In this document: positions 33,273-37,555 of the stretch, in pieces
How the letters are laid out: every line of letters starts with the position of its first letter
Numbering within the stretch: position 1 is the stretch's first letter
Assembly: GCA_018436855.1 (NCBI GenBank)
Contig: JAHDKO010000104.1
Coordinates: 1-37,555, forward strand
Source: Deltaproteobacteria bacterium
GTDB taxonomy: Bacteria > Desulfobacterota > Desulfomonilia > UBA1062
Length of the DNA stretch: 37,555 bases
Direction: 5' to 3'
The notes under the pieces: model-generated
Databases searched by the model: none
What the model was told of the DNA's origin: nothing
Seen by the model: the letters and a program-made list of their open reading frames with translations, nothing else
Made by a program: the position numbers and the translations under genes

Positions 33273-35399
33273 ATGAGGGAGGTTGCGGTCGGATTCCTGT
33301 GGCACATGCACCAGCCCTATTACAAAAATCCGGTCACCAGGACCTACCTGCTGCCGTGGGTGCGGCTGCACTCGGTGCGGGGGTATTACGACATGATCGC
33401 CCTGCTCGAGGAATATCCGGAAGTGGCCTGCACCTTCAATCTCGTGCCATCGCTGATCTCGCAGATCATCGATTACACGGACAAGGGTCTTCGCGACACG
33501 GATTTTCTGCTTTCCGAAAAAAGACCGGCCGATCTTACCTTTGATGAAAAAAAACAGATCGTCACCCGCTTTTTCATGGGCAGCTTCCCGACCCTCATCG
33601 CACCCTTTCCCCGGTACACGAACCTGCTGGAAAAACGCGGGGAGCCGGGCAAGGGGAGCGGGGTCGAAGCAGTGATGAAGCACTTCACCGACCAGGACAT
33701 CCTCGATCTCCAGGTGCTGTTCAATCTCACCTGGATAGGCTTCATGGGGAGAAAGGACAGGAATATCGCTGACCTGATCAGGAAGGGCAGATCCTACACC
33801 GAATCCGACAAGGCCTTTGTGCTCGCCTTTCACATCGAGACGATGAAAAAAATCGTCCCCCTGTATAAAAACGCCTGCCGGGCGGGCCGGATCGAGATCA
33901 CCACGTCCCCCTTCTACCACCCCATTGGCCCTCTGCTCATGAATGTCGGCTATGCCCTGCGATCCATGGACACCCCCTTGCCTGCCGAGCCGTTCTCCCA
34001 TCCAGAGGACCTCGATGTCCAGATCGCCCGGGCCATGGACTACCACGAGTCGCTCTTCGGGGTCCGGCCAAAGGGACTCTGGCCCCCGGAAGGGTCGGTG
34101 TGTCCTGAGATGGTTCAGGTTCTGGCAGGGCATGGGATCTGGTGGATCGCTTCCGACGAGGACATCCTCTTTGCCAGCCTCAGGCAGGCCCGGACCGGGG
34201 TCGGCCTCTATCGGCCCTATGCCGTGGAATACGGGGCCTCCGAGGTAGGCATGTTCTTCCGCGACCGAGCCCTGTCGGACAACATCGGGTTCGTGTATGC
34301 GAAGAATCCGCCGGAACAGGGAGCGGAAAATTTCATCGGCTATCTGAAAAATATCGCCAAGGGTGCCAAGGCGTATGACTTCAATCCCTTTGTTGCGGTC
34401 ATCCTCGATGGAGAAAACCCCTGGGAGTATTATCCGGACGGCGGCGAGCGGTTTCTGAGGCTGCTCTATGAGAAGCTGGACGAATCTCCCGAGGTGAGAA
34501 CCTCCCGATACAGTGAATTTCTCGACCGGAATCCCCCCGGAGAACGCATCGTCAGCCTCTACACCGGCTCGTGGATCAACCACAATTTCGCCATATGGAT
34601 CGGCCATGATGAAGACCGGAAGGCCTGGGAGATGCTTGCCCGGACGCGAAGGTACCTGGAGGATAAGGGGGATGACGCCCGGCCCCTCGCCTGGGAAGAG
34701 GTGTTCATCGCGGAGGGCAGCGACTGGTTCTGGTGGTATGGAGAGGACTTCAGCTCGGCCAACGACGAAGATTTCGACAACCTCTTCAGGCTCCACCTCT
34801 CGAACTGCTATCGATTGCATGGCGACCTCCCTCCTTTAGAGTTGTCGCAGAGCATCATCACGCACCACGAGGTGGTTCCCGTGCGTTCGCCCTCGGGGTT
34901 CATCAGCCCGGTGATCGACGGGCATGTTTCCCATTTCTACGAGTGGCACAAGGCCGGGTGCTATGCCCCGCCGGGTACGTCCACGAGCATGTACCGGCGC
35001 AAGCCGCTCATGTCCAGGCTCTTTTACGGGTTCGACCGCGAGAACCTCTTCGTCCGGCTGGACTTTTCCGCTGCGCCCGGAAACGGCACGATATGTCTGC
35101 ACGTGGTATCCCCGGGTGAATATGTGGTATATGCACCCCTTGAGGGAGATACCATGACCATCCATACCGTCTCGGGCAAAACACGGGAAAAGAAGGCGGA
35201 GCTTCGGGGCGTAGCCTGCCGCAGTATTCTGGAGCTGAAGGTGCCCTTTGCCGAGCTGGATGCAGGCCTGTCGCAGCGGATGCGGTTTTTCCTCACGATT
35301 CACGAAGGAGACCTCGAAATCGAGAGACATCCGGCGACAGGGGTGTTATCATTCAGCATACCGGACGAAAAATTCGAAAGGATCATGTGGCATGTCTGA
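33273..35399 (+). CDS. Glycoside hydrolase family 57 enzyme (large form)
   Basis: The 708-residue cytoplasmic enzyme has the GH57 catalytic barrel. Motif 1 is WHMHQPYY (H11, H13, Q14, P15), motif 2 TSPFYHP (211-217), the nucleophile-bearing motif LWPPEGSV has E273, and the acid/base motif VILDGENPWEYY has D379. The C-terminal ~250 residues form an additional beta-rich region. GH57 enzymes hydrolyse or transfer alpha-1,4/1,6-glucan chains (amylase, pullulanase, branching or glucanotransferase activity); which one applies cannot be told here. The start is ATG 33273, with GGAGG six bases upstream. It overlaps the second GH57 gene by 8 bp, indicating co-translation. It probably acts on intracellular glycogen-like polymer, since there is no signal peptide. 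Confidence 0.9.
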   Translation: MREVAVGFLWHMHQPYYKNPVTRTYLLPWVRLHSVRGYYDMIALLEEYPEVACTFNLVPSLISQIIDYTDKGLRDTDFLLSEKRPADLTFDEKKQIVTRFFMGSFPTLIAPFPRYTNLLEKRGEPGKGSGVEAVMKHFTDQDILDLQVLFNLTWIGFMGRKDRNIADLIRKGRSYTESDKAFVLAFHIETMKKIVPLYKNACRAGRIEITTSPFYHPIGPLLMNVGYALRSMDTPLPAEPFSHPEDLDVQIARAMDYHESLFGVRPKGLWPPEGSVCPEMVQVLAGHGIWWIASDEDILFASLRQARTGVGLYRPYAVEYGASEVGMFFRDRALSDNIGFVYAKNPPEQGAENFIGYLKNIAKGAKAYDFNPFVAVILDGENPWEYYPDGGERFLRLLYEKLDESPEVRTSRYSEFLDRNPPGERIVSLYTGSWINHNFAIWIGHDEDRKAWEMLARTRRYLEDKGDDARPLAWEEVFIAEGSDWFWWYGEDFSSANDEDFDNLFRLHLSNCYRLHGDLPPLELSQSIITHHEVVPVRSPSGFISPVIDGHVSHFYEWHKAGCYAPPGTSTSMYRRKPLMSRLFYGFDRENLFVRLDFSAAPGNGTICLHVVSPGEYVVYAPLEGDTMTIHTVSGKTREKKAELRGVACRSILELKVPFAELDAGLSQRMRFFLTIHEGDLEIERHPATGVLSFSIPDEKFERIMWHV

Positions 35400-37437
35400 A
35401 AAGATCTATCTGGCGTTCTGTGTTCATTCTCACCAGCCTGTGGGAAATTTCCCCAGCGTCTTCGAAAAGGGCGCCCGGGACTGTTATCTGCCGCTCTTGC
35501 GCATACTGAATGAATATCCCGACATCACCATGACGCTGCACTACACCGGTCCGCTGTGGGAGTGGTTCGACGAGCACGAGCCCGAGTTCTTCACGCTCCT
35601 GAACACCCTGGTGGACCGCTCCCAGGTAGAGCTCATGGGGGGCGGATTCTTCGAGCCCATCATGCCGGTGATTCCCGAGGCCGACGCCCACGACCAGATC
35701 GAGCACATGAGCGAGTATCTCCAGACACGCTTCGGCTCCAGGCCCCGGGGCCTGTGGTGCGCAGAGCGTATATGGGACCCGGGGATCCCGAAGAAGATCT
35801 CCGGTTTCGGCATCGAATACACCCTTCTGGACGACAGCCATTTTCTCTCCGCAGGGCTTTCTCCCGACGATGTCCACGGGTATTTCATCACCGAGCGGGA
35901 GGGATTCTCCCTGAAGGTGTTTCCCATCGACATGCGGCTCCGATATCTCATTCCCTTCCGCCAGCCCCACGAGGTGATCGACTACCTCCTGCAGATGAAA
36001 CGAAAGGGAGTGAAGATACTCACCTATGGGGACGATGGCGAGAAGTTCGGCATGTGGCCGGGCACCCATAAATGGGTGATCCAGGAGGGCTGGCTCAGGA
36101 GGTTTTTCGACGAGCTCCGCAAACACTCCTCCGAGATCGAGCTCGTGCCCTTAAGCCGCGTGGTGGACAGCTTCGCTCCCAACGGGCTTGTCTATCTCCC
36201 CACGGGCTCCTACCAGGAAATGATGGAGTGGAGCCTCTTCGCAGAGCAGGGAAGGCAGTATGAGGATCTCGTGAAAAAGGCCCAGGACACCGGGGTCTGG
36301 GACAGCCAGCGGGCCTTCCTGAGGGGAGGCGTGTGGGACAACTTCCTCGCCAAGTATCCCGAGTCCAACCTCATGCACAAAAAGGGCATGAAGGTGAGCA
36401 ACCTGGTGCGGAAGTTCGGACCTTCACGGGATGCATTGCGCCATCTCCTCATGGCCCAGACCAACTGCCCCTACTGGCACGGGCTCTTCGGCGGGGTCTA
36501 TATCAGCTCCTTAAGGCACGCGGTGTACAAAAACCTGCTCACCGCGGAGTCGCTCATCGACGAAAAGCGATTCAGCAACGATACCTGGCGCGTGGAACGC
36601 ATAGACCACAACCTCGACGGCGCCGAGGAAATCCTGGTGTCCGGAAGGAAATTCAACTGCTACTTCTCGCCGCGGCACAGCGGGTCTGTCTTCGCCCTCG
36701 AGGACAAATCGGCCAGGTACAATTTCTCCAACATTCTCATGCGACACGAGGAGACCTATCACCGGAAGATCCGGTATCCGGAAAGGAGATCTGCGGAAAA
36801 CCACACAGGAGAGCCCCTTTCCATCCATGATCTCCCCCATGAAACGCCCCGGGAGTTCCAGGACCTCCTGATCTACGATACCTATCCCAAGTATTCGTTT
36901 CTCACCCATTTTCTCGACGCGCCCCCCGACTGGGACCGGCTGCTGGAGAGGAATCAGGTGGAAAACTCGCTGAGCGCAGGCCTTCCCTTTGCATATGTCT
37001 CTCACGGCGAGTCGGACGAGTGCTTTACACTCTGCTTTTCAGCTCGGCAAGAAGGGATGGGCATCGAGAAGACCTACCGCCTTTTCAAGGAGGGACAGGT
37101 CAGGGTGTCGCACGCGCTTGAGACATCCCTCGAGGACGCGTGGCTGGGCGTTGAATTCAACTTCATGATCATCTCCGGACAGAGGCCCCTGGTGAACGGA
37201 GAGGAGATGGAGAAGGACCGGGGCAGGTACCGGGCCGACCGCCTCGAGCTTAAGGACGACATAAGCGGCGCAGGCCTCTCGATATCCTCCGATGCTCAGT
37301 GGGACGTCTGCGTGGTCCCGATCGAATGCATCTCCCAGAGCGAAGAGGGGTTCGAGAAGACCTTTCAGGGCTGGAGCCTCTACTGGATGAGAAAGGTGCA
37401 GGGGGATATCCCCGAGATCGTGCTCGAGGTCGGCTGA
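35392..37437 (+). CDS. GH57 alpha-amylase / 4-alpha-glucanotransferase
   Basis: The 681-residue protein matches the 4-alpha-glucanotransferase/alpha-amylase branch of GH57. Motif 1 VHSHQPVGNF (H12, H14, Q15, P16) is followed by GGGFFEPIMPVIP (83-95), nucleophile E125 in LWCAERIWDPG and acid/base D214 in TYGDDGEKFGMW, which line up well with the known Thermococcus enzyme. The C-terminal half forms the beta-sandwich region typical of this branch. It is predicted to be cytoplasmic. The start ATG 35392 lies inside the previous gene; an earlier open frame would remove the conserved beginning from the N terminus. It is three bases ahead of galT. Together with the first GH57 it should remodel or degrade storage alpha-glucan. 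Confidence 0.93.
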   Translation: MSEKIYLAFCVHSHQPVGNFPSVFEKGARDCYLPLLRILNEYPDITMTLHYTGPLWEWFDEHEPEFFTLLNTLVDRSQVELMGGGFFEPIMPVIPEADAHDQIEHMSEYLQTRFGSRPRGLWCAERIWDPGIPKKISGFGIEYTLLDDSHFLSAGLSPDDVHGYFITEREGFSLKVFPIDMRLRYLIPFRQPHEVIDYLLQMKRKGVKILTYGDDGEKFGMWPGTHKWVIQEGWLRRFFDELRKHSSEIELVPLSRVVDSFAPNGLVYLPTGSYQEMMEWSLFAEQGRQYEDLVKKAQDTGVWDSQRAFLRGGVWDNFLAKYPESNLMHKKGMKVSNLVRKFGPSRDALRHLLMAQTNCPYWHGLFGGVYISSLRHAVYKNLLTAESLIDEKRFSNDTWRVERIDHNLDGAEEILVSGRKFNCYFSPRHSGSVFALEDKSARYNFSNILMRHEETYHRKIRYPERRSAENHTGEPLSIHDLPHETPREFQDLLIYDTYPKYSFLTHFLDAPPDWDRLLERNQVENSLSAGLPFAYVSHGESDECFTLCFSARQEGMGIEKTYRLFKEGQVRVSHALETSLEDAWLGVEFNFMIISGQRPLVNGEEMEKDRGRYRADRLELKDDISGAGLSISSDAQWDVCVVPIECISQSEEGFEKTFQGWSLYWMRKVQGDIPEIVLEVG

Positions 37438-37439
37438 AC

Positions 37440-37555
37440 ATGTCCGAGCTGAGGAGAGATCCGGTGGTCGACAGGTGGGTCATCATTACCGACGACCCGA
37501 CGTTGTCTCCCAACATTCCCCGGACGGTCGCTTCCGTTCCGGAAGACCCGTTCTG
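37440..37555 (+). CDS. galT: Galactose-1-phosphate uridylyltransferase, start only (runs off window)
   Basis: Two bases after the GH57 stop an ATG opens a frame that stays open to the last base. The product MSELRRDPVVDRWVIITDDP is the GalT N terminus (ELRKDP-x-x-x-RWVII pattern), and the frame continues to EDPF, where the family's zinc-binding CPxC usually follows. The enzyme exchanges UMP between UDP-glucose and galactose-1-phosphate, producing UDP-galactose. Adjacency to two GH57 genes suggests a sugar-phosphate role linked to glucan turnover. Only about 38 residues are visible. Confidence 0.85.
   Translation, partial: MSELRRDPVVDRWVIITDDPTLSPNIPRTVASVPEDPF

Noticed and set aside
33246..34820. 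A 524-codon - strand open frame opposite the first GH57 gene
   Set aside because: The + strand has the complete GH57 motif set; the antisense frame has low-complexity content and no domain.

Overview
The window looks like a piece of a Gram-negative bacterial chromosome, about 37.6 kb, with almost every gene on the + strand. A PEP-CTERM protein, a pair of GH57 enzymes, a large exopolysaccharide/O-antigen locus and the order tRNA-Ser, SRP RNA, dnaX all fit a deltaproteobacterial (Desulfobacterota-like) or Nitrospirota-like organism. That assignment is inferred from gene content; no taxonomic marker was compared.

Region 1 (1-12.3 kb, visibly AT-richer). This is a glycan-assembly module: a truncated multi-pass GT-C-like protein, two GT4 glycosyltransferases, a SAM methyltransferase, a short monotopic phosphoglycosyl transferase, an aldo/keto reductase, a two-gene thiamine-diphosphate E1 alpha/beta dehydrogenase pair, a membrane-anchored CapD-type nucleotide-sugar dehydratase/epimerase, and an O-antigen ligase/polymerase-like protein. 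The reductase and E1 pair lie in a tight run behind the phosphoglycosyl transferase. No E2 or E3 gene is present, so they may make or transfer an unusual sugar substituent.

Region 2 (12.3-25.4 kb, GC-rich). This is a second glycan module with its own parts: two Wzx-type flippases, three GT4 enzymes, one GT2 enzyme, a zinc-ribbon methyltransferase, a full-length WbaP/WcaJ-type phosphoglycosyl transferase, and two clearly paralogous GT-C-like membrane proteins (17257-18681 and 23917-25395). Many genes are joined by 1-4 base stop/start overlaps, which suggests translational coupling. The locus therefore carries two initiating transferases and two flippases.

Region 3 (25.4-31.3 kb, housekeeping with an islet). 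tadA overlaps tRNA-Ser(CGA). A roughly 2 kb AT-richer islet follows, with an FkbM methyltransferase, a truncated methyltransferase remnant and a small exported protein. Then come tRNA-Ser(GGA), the 4.5S SRP RNA, dnaX, a P1-family (DmpA-like) peptidase and tRNA-Met with a recognisable promoter.

Region 4 (31.3-33 kb, - strand). A small PEP-CTERM surface protein sits behind a good candidate sigma-54 promoter. A lipoprotein with its own terminator follows. PEP-CTERM proteins are sorted by exosortase and their genes occur with exopolysaccharide loci, so this protein probably belongs functionally with regions 1-2.

Region 5 (33.2 kb to end). An alpha-glucan operon carries two different GH57 enzymes (overlapping by 8 bp) and the start of galT, which runs off the window. 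It probably handles storage glucan turnover and hexose-phosphate/nucleotide-sugar exchange, which could feed the glycan loci.
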